Assembly (NCBI GenBank): GCA_963737835.1
Contig: CAVTUH010000001.1
Span: 3,658,001 to 3,722,000, forward strand
Direction of reading: 5' to 3'
Source of the DNA: Palsa-1248 sp963737835
Lineage (GTDB): Bacteria; Gemmatimonadota; Gemmatimonadetes; Gemmatimonadales; Gemmatimonadaceae
DNA length: 64,000 nt
Shown in pieces: positions 39,557 to 48,663 of the stretch. The position numbers and the translations under genes are program-made. Numbering within the stretch: position 1 is the first letter of the stretch; each line of letters opens with the position of its first letter. Under the pieces are notes generated by a model, which was not told the DNA's origin, searched no databases, and saw only the letters and a list, made by a program, of their open reading frames with translations.

Positions 39557-40333
39557 TCACTGCGGCGCCAGTTCTCGCACCCAGATATTCCGAAAACTGA
39601 TCGGCGGACTCGGGTCCCCGTGGGCCTGCAGGGCGATTGGTGCGGCGGTGTAGGGGTGGTAGGCAGGCTGACCGGTGTTCTTCGTCTCGCCCTTCAGCTG
39701 GAAGTGATTGGCGACGAGGACGCCGTTGAAGAGGACGGTGGCGTAGGCTGGAGTCTTCAATGAGCCGTCCGCATTGAAGGTGGGCGCGGTCCACACGACG
39801 TCGTAGCTCTGCCACTCGCCGGGCTTGCGACTCGCATTCGCCAGCGGGATGCTTTCCTTGTAGATGCTGCCGGCCATGCCATTGACGTAGGTCGCGTTGT
39901 TGTAGGAATCCACGATCTGCAGTTCGTAGATACCGCTGGGGAGTGCGGCGAGGAACACGCCGCTGTTGCCTCGCTCCTGGCCGCTGCCCGTGACGTTGGC
40001 GGGAATGCGCCACTCGACGTGCAACTGGAAGTTCGTGAACGTCCGCTTCGTTTCAATATCTCCCGCGGCCTTGTTCACCGTGAGGAAGCCGTCGGCCACG
40101 ACCCAATTGGCTGCAGTCTTGTCGCGGACCGATACCCACTGGTCCAGGCTCTTGCCATCGAACAGCACGATCGCGTCGGAGGGCGGCGCGCCGACGGTAT
40201 TGCCCGGGGTGACGACCGGCGGCACGGGCTGCCACACCTCGGTATCTTGTGGCTTCGCATCCTGGGCGAAGAGTGGAGCCGCGACGCTGCTCAACGCCGC
40301 GCCAACAATGAGTATGACCAGTCGGTTGCGCAT
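39557..40333 (-). CDS. Secreted DUF1080 protein (3-keto-glucoside/glycoside hydrolase-like)
   Basis: 258 residues with signal peptide (VILIVGAALSSVAAPLFAQ). DUF1080 is a concanavalin-type beta-sandwich; marks here are LFDGKSLDQWVS, DIETKRTFTNFQLHVEWRIP, GNSGVFL, YELQIVDSYNN and GEWQSYDVVWTAP. Members are periplasmic sugar hydrolases, some acting on 3-keto-disaccharides. Single-gene unit; its start lies beside a composite intergenic repeat. Confidence 0.88.
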   Translation of the reverse strand: MRNRLVILIVGAALSSVAAPLFAQDAKPQDTEVWQPVPPVVTPGNTVGAPPSDAIVLFDGKSLDQWVSVRDKTAANWVVADGFLTVNKAAGDIETKRTFTNFQLHVEWRIPANVTGSGQERGNSGVFLAALPSGIYELQIVDSYNNATYVNGMAGSIYKESIPLANASRKPGEWQSYDVVWTAPTFNADGSLKTPAYATVLFNGVLVANHFQLKGETKNTGQPAYHPYTAAPIALQAHGDPSPPISFRNIWVRELAPQ

Positions 40334-40337
40334 GGAA

Positions 40338-40467
40338 GTTAGACGCTAGACGTTGGACGTTAGACGTTTAGAGAAGAAACCTCGATGGCCGGCTGCGGCC
40401 CGGCTAGGTCGGCCTCCGCGGTATCCTCCAACGTCTAACGTCCAGCGTCTAGCGTCCAGCGTCCAGC
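40338..40467. repeat. Composite palindromic element, copy 1
   Basis: A run of TTAGACG/TTGGACG-type heptamers (40338-40372) faces an inverted run (40428-40467, ACGTCTAACGTCCAGCG and on). The roughly 55 bp between them begins AAACCTCG and ends in a degenerate complement (GCGGTATCC). The same layout occurs at 48664-48769. Resembles a MITE- or REP-like non-coding element. Confidence 0.75.
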
Positions 40468-40529
40468 AATTGCCCTTCGGCCCCTTTGCCGCTATCTCCC
40501 AGCAACACGACTGGCAAGGAGAGGTGACC

Positions 40530-41468
40530 GTGGCCGAGCATCGCATTCCGCCCGAGCGGGTCCACTACAAGTGGGATTACAAGAACAAGCCCGCTATCGA
40601 GATCGACCCTGGCGACACGGTGCACTGCGAGACCGAGGAGGTGAGCGGCGGTCAGCTCAAGCCGGGCATGCCTCCCTCCGCGCTCGCGACGCTCAACTTC
40701 GACAAGCTCTATCCCCTGGCGGGGCCGGTGTACGTGCGGGGGGCAGAGCCGGGAGACACGCTCGAGGTGACCATCCTGTCCCTCGAGCCACTGGCCTGGG
40801 GCTGGGCGGCGATCATCCCGGGCCTTGGATTGTTGGCCGAGGACTTCAAGGCGCCGTACATCAGATACTTCGATCTGTCGAGTGGGAAAGAGACTGCGCT
40901 GCGCGACGACATCCGGATTCCGATCGTACCGTTCTGCGGGACGATGGGGGTGGCGCCCGACGAACCGGGTCCAATCAATGTGCTCCCGCCGACCAAGGGT
41001 GCGGGGAACATCGACACTCGACATCTCACCGCGGGGAGCACGTTGTATCTCCCTGTATTCGTGCGAGGGGCGCTGTTTTCGGCGGGGGATTGTCACGCCG
41101 CGCAGGGCGACGGGGAAGTATGTGTCACGGGCATCGAGTGTCCGATGCGCTTCAGCCTGCGCTTCAACGTGATCAAGGGCGGGAAGATGCCAGCGTGGCG
41201 CTACCATTTCCGCACGCCGCCGGGCCCGTTGCAGCCGCGCTCCGACGTGCGCGGCTACTACGCCGCGACGGCGCTGGGCCCCGACCTCATGACCAACGCG
41301 AAGAACGCGGTCCGGGAGCTCATCGACTGGCTCGGTCGCGAGAAAAAGCTGAGTCCTGAGGACGCGTACATCCTCTGCAGCCTCGCGGCCGACCTCAAGA
41401 TCTCGCAGATCGTCGATCAGCCGAACTGGGGCGTGTCGGCATACATGCCGCTCGGAGTGTTTCGGTAG
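40530..41468 (+). CDS. Acetamidase/formamidase family protein
   Basis: 312 residues. GTG 40530 is chosen because AAGGAGAGG lies 6 bp before it and the upstream open frame runs through the repeat. FmdA/AmdA fold: PGDTVHCETEEVSGGQ, VYVRGAEPGDTLEVTIL, IPIVPFCGTMGVAP, LPVFVRGALFSAGDCHAAQGDGEV and the C-terminal LCSLAADLKISQIVD. Releases ammonia from short aliphatic amides in the cytoplasm. Length typical. Flanked on both sides by heptamer arrays. Confidence 0.9.
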   Translation: MAEHRIPPERVHYKWDYKNKPAIEIDPGDTVHCETEEVSGGQLKPGMPPSALATLNFDKLYPLAGPVYVRGAEPGDTLEVTILSLEPLAWGWAAIIPGLGLLAEDFKAPYIRYFDLSSGKETALRDDIRIPIVPFCGTMGVAPDEPGPINVLPPTKGAGNIDTRHLTAGSTLYLPVFVRGALFSAGDCHAAQGDGEVCVTGIECPMRFSLRFNVIKGGKMPAWRYHFRTPPGPLQPRSDVRGYYAATALGPDLMTNAKNAVRELIDWLGREKKLSPEDAYILCSLAADLKISQIVDQPNWGVSAYMPLGVFR

Positions 41469-41470
41469 TA

Positions 41471-41512
41471 CGTCCAGCGTCCAGCGTCCAGCGTCTAACG
41501 TCCAGCGTCTAG
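41471..41512. repeat. Heptamer array after the acetamidase gene
   Basis: Six copies of a GTCCAGC/GTCTAAC-type heptamer directly after the acetamidase stop, in the same orientation as the right half of the composite element before that gene. Confidence 0.8.
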
Positions 41513-41652
41513 TATCGACACGATGAGCGGCGACATGCCTATCACGTGAGCCGATTCACGCCTTGAACAATGGGGCGGGATCGATTGCGACGTGTCCGAG
41601 TGGATTACCCGGCGAGTTCCCCGGCGCCCCTGACCTTCGCCAATCCGGCCCG

Positions 41653-42039
41653 CTATCCACCCGTCACGCCACTTGGGCCGCTCTCCGCGAACCAGGACGC
41701 AAAGTGCCGGCGCTGGGCGTCGGTAGCGTCGGGCCGAACTTCCCACCGATTGGGCGCCGTGTGATCCACTACCAGCGGCGCGCCATCCGGGCTCTTCGCC
41801 GACAGGCTATCGAGACGATCGGCGTAGTTCTCGACGCGGTAGAACCCCGGCGACCAGACGGCCATCGTGAGATCGAGCGTCGGGCGACGGCCCGTCGGCA
41901 CCCTGGCTTCGATCTTCACGATCTGCGTCGATGGCGCTGGCGCGCGTATAGTATAGATGATCGGTTCGAGTTGCTGGGCGGATGCCGGTGTGGCGGACAC
42001 GGCGCCGAGCAACAAGAGCGACAGGCGGAGACGCGACAT
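41653..42039 (-). pseudogene. N-terminal fragment of an M61 glycyl-aminopeptidase-like protein
   Basis: ATG 42039 with GGGAG site and signal peptide (LSLLLLGAVSATPASAQ). Residues 25-105 match the start of M61 peptidases in style (YTIRAPAPSTQIVKIEARVP, DLTMAVWSPGFYRVENYADR, NRWEV). After about 105 residues likeness is lost and a stop follows at 41653. Full family members have about 600 residues with a zinc HExxH domain, absent here. A remnant. Confidence 0.6.
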
Positions 42040-42157
42040 CAAGATCTCCCTCAGGATCGCCGAATCGAGGCCGACGTCTCAGTTTCACGGACTGCGTCAA
42101 TAAGGTACGCCGCGCGGTTGGCGGCGATGAGAGGCTCCGTCTCCCATTCAGGAAGGC

Positions 42158-42439
42158 ATGCTCCGCGTTTCGGGCGATGAGGTGCGACTGTCGGTGCGCG
42201 TGCAGCCGCGCGCCCGCTCGAACGGCATCGTTGGCGTGCTCGGCGCCGCACTCAAGGTCCGGTTGACCGCGCCGCCCGTCGAGGGCGCGGCAAATGACGC
42301 GTTGCTCGACTTCCTGGCCGACGTGCTGGGCGCTCCGCGCAGCGCGCTGCGCATTGTGTCCGGCGCGACAGCGCGCGACAAAGTGGTGGGGATCCGCGGC
42401 TTGTCTCTCGACGATGTGCGACACGCACTGACTCCGTAG
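42158..42439 (+). CDS. DUF167/YggU family protein
   Basis: 93 residues, AGGAAGGC site before ATG 42158. UPF0235 family marks: VRVQPRARSNGIVG, LKVRLTAPPVEGAANDALLDFLA and SGATARDKVV. Small conserved cytosolic protein of unknown function. Intact and of normal length; single gene divergent from the M61 fragment. Confidence 0.9.
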   Translation: MLRVSGDEVRLSVRVQPRARSNGIVGVLGAALKVRLTAPPVEGAANDALLDFLADVLGAPRSALRIVSGATARDKVVGIRGLSLDDVRHALTP

Positions 42440-42819
42440 CGCAGGGCCAATAGTTGCATCACGCGCCGGGTCGCGCGTGTGCGGGAGCCAAGTCGTGGTG
42501 GTCGATGCTGGCGGCCGGACGGCTCGTGCGTCGGAGCAAGCTCTAGTTTTGCACAAGACGCAACTGCCATCCGAGTGTAGCACCGACAACGGCGATCGGG
42601 TTGCAAACGCACCGCGAGCAGGCCCAACGTTTCCCGCGCGCGGTGACTTCGCGGGGGCTGATGTCGCATCGCTCTGGACACCGGCTTCGGCGCAGCGCAT
42701 ATCGGTAGGCCGGTTCACTTTCACCGTCGTACCCATGTACCCGTGCACCGCTGCGGCAACCTGATGTCGTGCAGCCACACACCGTACGAAGGACCGTCCG
42801 ACTCAGGGCCGCGACGCAG
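42440..42819. other. Intergenic region before the second Big_2 lipoprotein
   Basis: About 330-380 bp depending on the start of the next gene. No conserved frame or repeat seen. Confidence 0.4.
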
Positions 42820-44793
42820 ATGATTGCGGCGGTCAGAATGTGGGTCATCCCAGCCGCATGTCTCGCCAGCACAGCGTGCGCGACGACGGGGCCGGACGAC
42901 AGCCGGTCCAGCAATCAAGCGACTGGTGTGCCCACCGTCGTGGTGGTTCCTCATGTGGACAGCGTCGGTGTCGGCCAGAATGTGCAGTTCGCGGACACCG
43001 TGCTCACATCGAATGGCCAGGTTGTGACAGGAGCGACGGTAGTCTGGGGCGGGACGAACCCCAACGTGGCGTCGGTGTCGATCAGCGGCCACGCCGTCGC
43101 GATCGCGGAGGGGAAGGACACCGTCGAAGCACTGGTGGGTGGTGGAGTCGGCAAGGCCGTGCTGATCGTCGGAGGCGGATCACTTGCACGAATTGCCGTG
43201 GCCCCGAGTGCCCCGACGGTGCGCAACGGATCGACTGTCACGTTGAGCGCCGTTTTCCTCGATGGGACCGGCGATACGCTGACCGGCTACACGCCCGTTT
43301 GGACGTCGGCCGCTACAAACATTGCGACCGTCTCGAGCCAGGGTGTCGTGACGGGCGTCGCGCCTGGGATCGACACGGTGAAAGCGTCGATCAACGGCAT
43401 CAACGGCGTGAGCGTGGTGAGCGTCGTGGCGGCCCCAATCGGCGCCATCGTCGTTGCACCAGGACGCGATACGCTGCAGATCGGTGCGATCGCGCAGTTG
43501 AACGACACGGTGAAAGATGTGAATGGCAACGTGCTCAAGGGCCAGCCGGTCACGTGGTCTAGCAGCGTGCCAACTGTCGCGACCGTGAGCACCTCTGGGC
43601 GTGTGACCGCGGTCGCTGCTGGTACCACACAGATCGGGGCATCGGCGGGCAGCGTCACTGGCGTAGCGACGATCGTGGTCCCGCTGAACAACACGCCGAC
43701 GACCGAGACGTTTGTGTTCGACAGCGCCACGGTTGTCCCCTTCGGCGTCCCCTACGACATCAGCAAGCATGTGCGCTGGGTCCTCAAGAACTCACTGGGT
43801 GACTCGGTGGGCGCGGTGGCCCTCGGGAGTGTGTCGGCCGTCACCTACTTCCCGGTGCTTGGGAATGGTGCGCCGGGAGCATGTACGGTCCTGGCGGGCA
43901 CCTTCGTCGCGTACTGCCCTGATGGCGGCTGGCCGCCTGGGGCGTCGACATTCCAGTACAACGGCTACTGGTCGGCCACCGTGCACGCCAAGTCCGTGAA
44001 GGGCGTGCCCGATCAACACAACACGATCTGGTGGTTCGTGAACAGCGGGCTCGCCGGCGCACAGCCCCTGTCGTTCGCGGTGTCGGGGACTCCGGCGTAT
44101 TCGGTGATAGGCGGCGACACGATCAGCCTCGTGCACCTCGACACGATCCGCGTAACAACGCCCGCTGGGCTCATCGTCAGCTCGTTGCCGGTGGCGGGAT
44201 GGGCGTCGGCCATTATCCAAAGTGGCGGCGCCGGACCACCGGGTCAGCCGGCTCCCTGCAATCCAGGCCTCGCACCGACCCAGATCGTGTGCTATCCCGC
44301 GAGCACCCAAACTTTCCAGGCGGTCGGCTACACCGCGTTGGTGAGTGTCACGTCGGCGCCGTTCAATGGCGTCTCCAATCCCGCGTTTACGGGCGGCGTG
44401 CAGTTGACGGTGCAGGTGCCGCCGCCGCCGACCGTCTCGATCGCTCCTTCGGCCGACACGGTGGTCGTCGGTGATACCCTCATCTTCGTCGCGACGGCGA
44501 CGGATCCCAGCGTGCCGGGGACGCCCGTTGTGTCATGGGGGTGCTGCGCAGACGGCGTACTGGGCGGCGTGAGTGCGAGCGGCGACACGATCGTGACGGA
44601 TGCCATCGGAACGGGGACGTCGACCGTGACGGCGTACGCGGCGACACCTGGCTCTTCGGACGTGAACGAGATCGGCACCGCGTCGGCGATCGTGCTCGTC
44701 GAGGCAGCCCCGTCGATGGCTCGATCGCGGCGTGCGCGCACGCATCTGCTCACCCTGCGTCTCAAACCGCGGGCACAGGCCGGTCGGCAGTAG
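42820..44793 (+). CDS. Big_2-type Ig-like lipoprotein
   Basis: 657 residues from ATG 42820 (GTG 42769 and ATG 42838 are alternatives). Lipobox LASTAC. Three Ig-like group 2 domains in a row: VWGGTNPNVASVSISGHA, VWTSAATNIATVSSQGVV and TWSSSVPTVATVSTSGRV, then a larger beta-rich region with paired cysteines (about 330-530) and another Ig-like domain (IAPSADTVVVGDTLIF). The last 25 residues are Arg-rich (MARSRRARTHLLTLRLKPR), like the basic tail of the protein at 26271-27725. Surface-exposed architecture; no enzyme motif. Confidence 0.75.
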   Translation: MIAAVRMWVIPAACLASTACATTGPDDSRSSNQATGVPTVVVVPHVDSVGVGQNVQFADTVLTSNGQVVTGATVVWGGTNPNVASVSISGHAVAIAEGKDTVEALVGGGVGKAVLIVGGGSLARIAVAPSAPTVRNGSTVTLSAVFLDGTGDTLTGYTPVWTSAATNIATVSSQGVVTGVAPGIDTVKASINGINGVSVVSVVAAPIGAIVVAPGRDTLQIGAIAQLNDTVKDVNGNVLKGQPVTWSSSVPTVATVSTSGRVTAVAAGTTQIGASAGSVTGVATIVVPLNNTPTTETFVFDSATVVPFGVPYDISKHVRWVLKNSLGDSVGAVALGSVSAVTYFPVLGNGAPGACTVLAGTFVAYCPDGGWPPGASTFQYNGYWSATVHAKSVKGVPDQHNTIWWFVNSGLAGAQPLSFAVSGTPAYSVIGGDTISLVHLDTIRVTTPAGLIVSSLPVAGWASAIIQSGGAGPPGQPAPCNPGLAPTQIVCYPASTQTFQAVGYTALVSVTSAPFNGVSNPAFTGGVQLTVQVPPPPTVSIAPSADTVVVGDTLIFVATATDPSVPGTPVVSWGCCADGVLGGVSASGDTIVTDAIGTGTSTVTAYAATPGSSDVNEIGTASAIVLVEAAPSMARSRRARTHLLTLRLKPRAQAGRQ

Positions 44794-44885
44794 CGCCACA
44801 CCGGTGGATGGTTTCGCGCTCGCTCGGACCGAGCCGCACGGAGGTGTTACGAGCTCTGCCGTTGTCTGGGACAAGCAGTGATGGG

Positions 44886-44960
44886 GCTAGACGTTGGACG
44901 TTGGAAAACAAAGCTCGGGGCCAACGAGATGCCCAGAGAGAAACGAGGGTTAAGGGTCTA
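44886..44960. repeat. Half copy of the composite element
   Basis: CTAGACGTTGGACGTTGGA followed by AAAACAAAGCTCGGGGCC, i.e. the heptamer run plus the AAACCTCGGGGC-like stem of the other copies, but without the mirror half. Confidence 0.6.
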
Positions 44961-44998
44961 AGAACGAAAGCGCCGCGAGCCTCAGGGCCGCGGCGCTT
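44961..44998 (-). terminator. Rho-independent terminator for the SnoaL-like gene
   Basis: AAGCGCCGCG (44968-44977) pairs with CGCGGCGCTT (44989-44998) around an 11-base loop; on the minus strand it is followed by TTTCGTTCTT. It starts 50 bp after the stop of the leftward gene. Confidence 0.7.
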
Positions 44999-45048
44999 CG
45001 TACGTCTGCGCTGCAAAGATGTCCCTCCGCTGCGGAGCCGGAGCGACA

Positions 45049-45513
45049 TCAATGGCCGGTCGATTCATGCGCTGCGACGACGCGCCACCCTTCGGGTCGC
45101 CGCTGCCAGACGGTCGTGGCGACGAAGTCGCCACCCCGTACCTCGCCGCTCGGCAGCGTGCGCTTCGAGGACAGCTGCTGCGTGACGAGCACGACCGTTT
45201 GCACCACGACATTGAACTCGTTCGGGGCGCGCTGGCTGTAGACGACGTCGCTCTTCCCGTTGTTCCACCACTTGAGCTGCTGGTCGTGCACGGCGGTGAA
45301 GCCGTGGATGACCTGATCGTTGAAGACGAGCACGAAGGCCGAGTCGTGCAGGTAGCTCCCGAGGAACCGATCGGTGTCGTGCGCGTTCGCGGCGTCCAAC
45401 TGCCGGGCCAACAGAGGCTCGATCTCCCGCTGGGCCGACGATACGGATTGGCACAATGCCACCGCAGGTAGCACTGCCCAGGCGAGCGACGCCGCGCCAT
45501 ACCATCGCGTCAT
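45049..45513 (-). CDS. Secreted SnoaL/DUF4440-like protein
   Basis: 154 residues from ATG 45513, which has a GGGAGGGG site; an upstream start would spoil the signal peptide (WYGAASLAWAVLPAVALCQ). Cone-shaped NTF2-like fold by sequence: LLARQLDAANAHDTDRFLGSYL, FNDQVIHGFTAV and the final WQRRPEGWRVVAAHES. Such proteins bind small ligands or act as isomerase-like scaffolds; function unknown. Its own terminator follows. Confidence 0.8.
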   Translation of the reverse strand: MTRWYGAASLAWAVLPAVALCQSVSSAQREIEPLLARQLDAANAHDTDRFLGSYLHDSAFVLVFNDQVIHGFTAVHDQQLKWWNNGKSDVVYSQRAPNEFNVVVQTVVLVTQQLSSKRTLPSGEVRGGDFVATTVWQRRPEGWRVVAAHESTGH

Positions 45514-45546
45514 AGCACCCCTCCCAAGAGAAAACGTCATGCGGCC

Positions 45547-46977
45547 TCAAATGCCGGTGTCGACCAATCGGCGGACGCCCTCACGGATGTCGCGTCCGCT
45601 GATGCGCGAGTAGCCAAGCAGGAAGCCGGCCCGGGCGGGGCGTCCAATGTAATACGGCGATATACCATAAATCCCCACGCCGCGCGCGGCGGCCTGAGCG
45701 ACGACGGACTCCTCGTTGACGCGCCGGGTGGGCCAGATCACGAGATGCGTGCCGGCAGCCTGTCCGCCGATGCACACGCGCCCTTCCAGGTACCGATCCA
45801 GCGCGTCCAGGAGCTCCCCGCGGTGCAGGGCGTGTTCGCGACGCGTTCGGCGCAGGTACCGTTCGTACATGCCGGAGCTGATGAACTCGGCGAGTGTGGC
45901 TTGTTCCAGCGTCGCCGTGTGGCGATCGCACAGCCACTTGGCAGTAGTGAAGGCGCGAATCAGGGTCACGGGAACGACGAGATAGCCGATCCGCAGGGCG
46001 GGGAAGATCGTGCGGGAAAACGTCCCGACGTAGATCACCCGGTCCGACCCGCTCAAGCCCTGCAGCGACTCGACCGGCTGTCCCTCGTAGCGGAATTCGC
46101 CGTCGTAGTCGTCCTCGATGATGACGGCGTTCGCGCGGCGAGTCCAATCGAGCAGCGCGAGCCGACGGGCGAGCGGAAGGACCGCGCCAGTCGGGAATTG
46201 GTGGGACGGCGTAACGACTGCCATGCGAGCGTGTTCCGGCAGCCTGGATGGGTCGAGGCCTTCCTCGTCGACGGGTACGGGCATGAGCTGTGCGCCGGCC
46301 GCACGGAAGATCTCTCGCGTGCCGTGATAATGCGGGTTTTCGATGACGACGGAGTCGCCGCGTTCGAGGAGCACGCGTGCCGCGAGGTCGAGCGCCTGTT
46401 GCGAGCCGTTGACGACGACGACTTGCGAGGCATCACACATCACGGCCCGCGAGCGACGCAGGTGCGCCGCGATGGCCTCGCGAAGCGCGGGGCTCCCGCC
46501 CGATGGCCCATAGTCGAGCTCCCGGACGGGCGCCTTGCGGGCATGTCGCAGGAGCATGCGCCGCCACGCCGCGAAGGGGAACGTGCCAATCTCGGTGCGC
46601 CCGTAGGCGAAGTCATATCGAAGGCCAGCGCTCCGACGCTTGGGGAGCTCCACCGTGGATGCCACCGCTTCCGCAGCGGTCCCGAATCGTGACAGGCGAA
46701 TTCTGGCCGTCGGCCGCGGCGCCGGTCGCCGAGAGGCGCCCAGGCTCCCCGAGACGTACGTGCCGGATCCTGCGCGCCCCGCGACGAACCCTTCGGCGCG
46801 TAACTGGTCGTACGCCAACAGCACGACGGTGCGGGATACCCCGAGCTCCGCAGCCAATTGCCGCGTCGACGGGAGGCGCTCACCCGAGCGAAGGGTGTTG
46901 GACAGGACGGCGTTCCGCAGGCCCGTGTAGACCTGACGAAACAGCGGCGCGTCGCTCGGTAGGGAAAGTGGTATCAC
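45547..46977 (-). CDS. MocR/PdxR-type regulator (GntR winged helix fused to aminotransferase)
   Basis: 476 residues from GTG 46977. N-terminal GntR winged helix (FRQVYTGLRNAVLSNTLRSG, TRQLAAELGVSRTVVLLAYD) and a fold-type I aminotransferase domain with the PLP-binding segment (VVVNGSQQALDLAARVL, VVTPSHQFPTGAVL, IIEDDYDGEFRYEG, and Lys in the expected KWLCDRH region shifted relative to enzymes). Family members sense PLP or a PLP adduct and control vitamin B6 or amino acid genes. A likely operator lies directly upstream, and a divergent secreted-protein operon begins 130 bp away. Confidence 0.85.
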   Translation of the reverse strand: MIPLSLPSDAPLFRQVYTGLRNAVLSNTLRSGERLPSTRQLAAELGVSRTVVLLAYDQLRAEGFVAGRAGSGTYVSGSLGASRRPAPRPTARIRLSRFGTAAEAVASTVELPKRRSAGLRYDFAYGRTEIGTFPFAAWRRMLLRHARKAPVRELDYGPSGGSPALREAIAAHLRRSRAVMCDASQVVVVNGSQQALDLAARVLLERGDSVVIENPHYHGTREIFRAAGAQLMPVPVDEEGLDPSRLPEHARMAVVTPSHQFPTGAVLPLARRLALLDWTRRANAVIIEDDYDGEFRYEGQPVESLQGLSGSDRVIYVGTFSRTIFPALRIGYLVVPVTLIRAFTTAKWLCDRHTATLEQATLAEFISSGMYERYLRRTRREHALHRGELLDALDRYLEGRVCIGGQAAGTHLVIWPTRRVNEESVVAQAAARGVGIYGISPYYIGRPARAGFLLGYSRISGRDIREGVRRLVDTGI

Positions 46978-46979
46978 GA

Positions 46980-47012
46980 AGTGCTAACAAAGTGGCACTA
47001 CCAGAATACCAC
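46980..47012. promoter_or_regulatory. Candidate MocR/PdxR operator
   Basis: AAAGTGGCACTACCAG (46989-47004) lies 12 bp before the regulator start, with an inverted AGTGC/GCACT pair (46980-46999) over it and an ATACCACC tail that mirrors GTGG. It resembles the AAAGTGG-containing sites known for PdxR proteins. Operator role inferred. Confidence 0.45.
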
Positions 47013-47107
47013 CGCACCCGGCATCCTGGGAAGGTCGCTGGAGGCCAGGCCCGCGAGATTCGTGGGCGATTCGGTGCGCAGGACCATCGATCTACGAGGG
47101 TATACGC

Positions 47108-47704
47108 ATGAGAGCGGTCGAGGTCGTTCGTGCCTGTCTTGCGGCCGGTTCGCTCCTGAGTCTCGTACGCGTGTCACCCGCAGCGGCGCAGTCGAGTGCG
47201 CCCACGGGAAGCCCGCCCGGCGCCGTGACGCCGGGCGACGGGCAACACGACTTCGATTTTGAATTCGGCAGCTGGCACGCGCATCTCAGGCGGCGGTTGC
47301 ATCCACTGAGTGGTTCCGACAGCTGGGTCGAGTACGACGGCACCTCGGTCGTCCGCAAGCTGTGGGACGGCCGCGCCAACATTGGCGAGCTCGAGGTCGG
47401 AAACTCGACAACGCACATCGAGGGGCTGACGCTGCGGCTCTACAATCCACAGTCTCGCCAATGGAGCATCTACTGGTCGAATAGCCAGGATGGCGCCCTG
47501 GGTACGGCAATGATCGGCCAATTCACCGACGGCCGCGGGGCGTTCTTCGATCAGGAGTTGTTCCAGGGACGGGCCGTCTTCGTGCGCTTCATCTTCTCGG
47601 ACATCACGGCCACGTCGTTCCGCCTCGAGCAGGCGTTTTCGGCCGATGGCGGACGCACGTGGGAGCCGAACTGGATCTCGACATTCACGCGACAGACGAC
47701 GTGA
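47108..47704 (+). CDS. Secreted protein of unknown function (DUF1579-like)
   Basis: 198 residues, GAGGG site before ATG 47108, signal peptide ending near SPAAAQ. The mature part is a lipocalin-like beta-rich domain (HDFDFEFGSWHAHLRRRL, VEYDGTSVVRKLWDGRANIGELEV, GLTLRLYNPQSRQWSIYW), as in DUF1579-type proteins. Its TGA overlaps the GTG of the next gene, so the two are coupled. Confidence 0.75.
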   Translation: MRAVEVVRACLAAGSLLSLVRVSPAAAQSSAPTGSPPGAVTPGDGQHDFDFEFGSWHAHLRRRLHPLSGSDSWVEYDGTSVVRKLWDGRANIGELEVGNSTTHIEGLTLRLYNPQSRQWSIYWSNSQDGALGTAMIGQFTDGRGAFFDQELFQGRAVFVRFIFSDITATSFRLEQAFSADGGRTWEPNWISTFTRQTT

Positions 47705-48660
47705 GAGTCCGCTGGCTGGCTCTCATGCTCTGCGCCGCACAGGCTGCTCGCGCGCAGGACGCCGCCCCGCCCACAGGCACCGCACGCGAAGCGGTGAGTG
47801 ACGCGTGGTGGACCGGCCCGATGTTGGCGCCGTCGGCCGGAACGCTTCCGCCCGGGCACTTTCTCATCGAGCCATACCTGTACGTGGTCACCGCGCCGCA
47901 TACGAACTCGTTCGGATCGCGGAGCTATGTCATCTACGGTCTGGCGAACCGGTTCTCGATCGGCGTGATGCCGGTCTTCGGGTTCAATCAGGTGAGCGGT
48001 GGGCCGAGTAGCTCCGGGGTGGGTCTGGGGGACTTCTCGCTCATGGGTCAGTTCCGGCTCACGCAGTTCCATCCGGGTAGCTGGGTCCCGACGATGTCCA
48101 TCAACCTCCAGGAGACTTTTCCGACGGGGAAGTACGATCGGCTGGGTGATCGGCCGAGCGACGGGTTGGGCGCCGGCGCATTCACGACGACCGCGTCCTT
48201 CTATTCCCAGAGCTATTTCTGGATGCCGTCCGGTCGCATTCTGCGCGCGCGGTTCAACGCGTCGCAGTCGTTCTCGAGCGGCGTCACCGTCCACGACGTG
48301 AGCGTCTACGGCACGGACCTCGGATTCCGCGGGCACGCGAACCCGGGCAGCTCGACATCGCTGGACTTGGCCGGCGAATACAGTCTGACCCGCAACTGGG
48401 TGTTGGCGCTCGACGTAGTGTACGCGCAGAGCGCGACGACCCTCGTCTCCGGCTACAATGTGCTGGGCGCCAACTCCGCGGGGACGGTGCCGGGCGTCCG
48501 CCTGAGCACGGGCGCCAGCGCCGCGTTCGCGTTCGCGCCGGCGATCGAGTACAACTGGTGCTCGAGCATGGGAGTGCTGCTCGGCGTGCGTCTCGTCCCG
48601 CGGGGGCTGAACACGGCGGCCACCGTGACGCCGGCGATTGCAATCAATATGGTGAAATAG
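47701..48660 (+). CDS. Outer membrane beta-barrel-like protein
   Basis: 319 residues; GTG 47701 overlaps the upstream stop (GTGA) and is required by the short signal peptide (WLALMLCAAQAARAQ). The rest is an alternating aromatic/polar pattern with repeated amphipathic strands (SYVIYGLANRFSIGVMPVFGF, SLDLAGEYSLTRNWVLALDV, AFAPAIEYNWCSSMGVLLGV in pieces), typical of MetA-pathway/phenol-type outer membrane proteins. Function not known. Confidence 0.7.
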   Translation: MRVRWLALMLCAAQAARAQDAAPPTGTAREAVSDAWWTGPMLAPSAGTLPPGHFLIEPYLYVVTAPHTNSFGSRSYVIYGLANRFSIGVMPVFGFNQVSGGPSSSGVGLGDFSLMGQFRLTQFHPGSWVPTMSINLQETFPTGKYDRLGDRPSDGLGAGAFTTTASFYSQSYFWMPSGRILRARFNASQSFSSGVTVHDVSVYGTDLGFRGHANPGSSTSLDLAGEYSLTRNWVLALDVVYAQSATTLVSGYNVLGANSAGTVPGVRLSTGASAAFAFAPAIEYNWCSSMGVLLGVRLVPRGLNTAATVTPAIAINMVK

Positions 48661-48663
48661 TGC

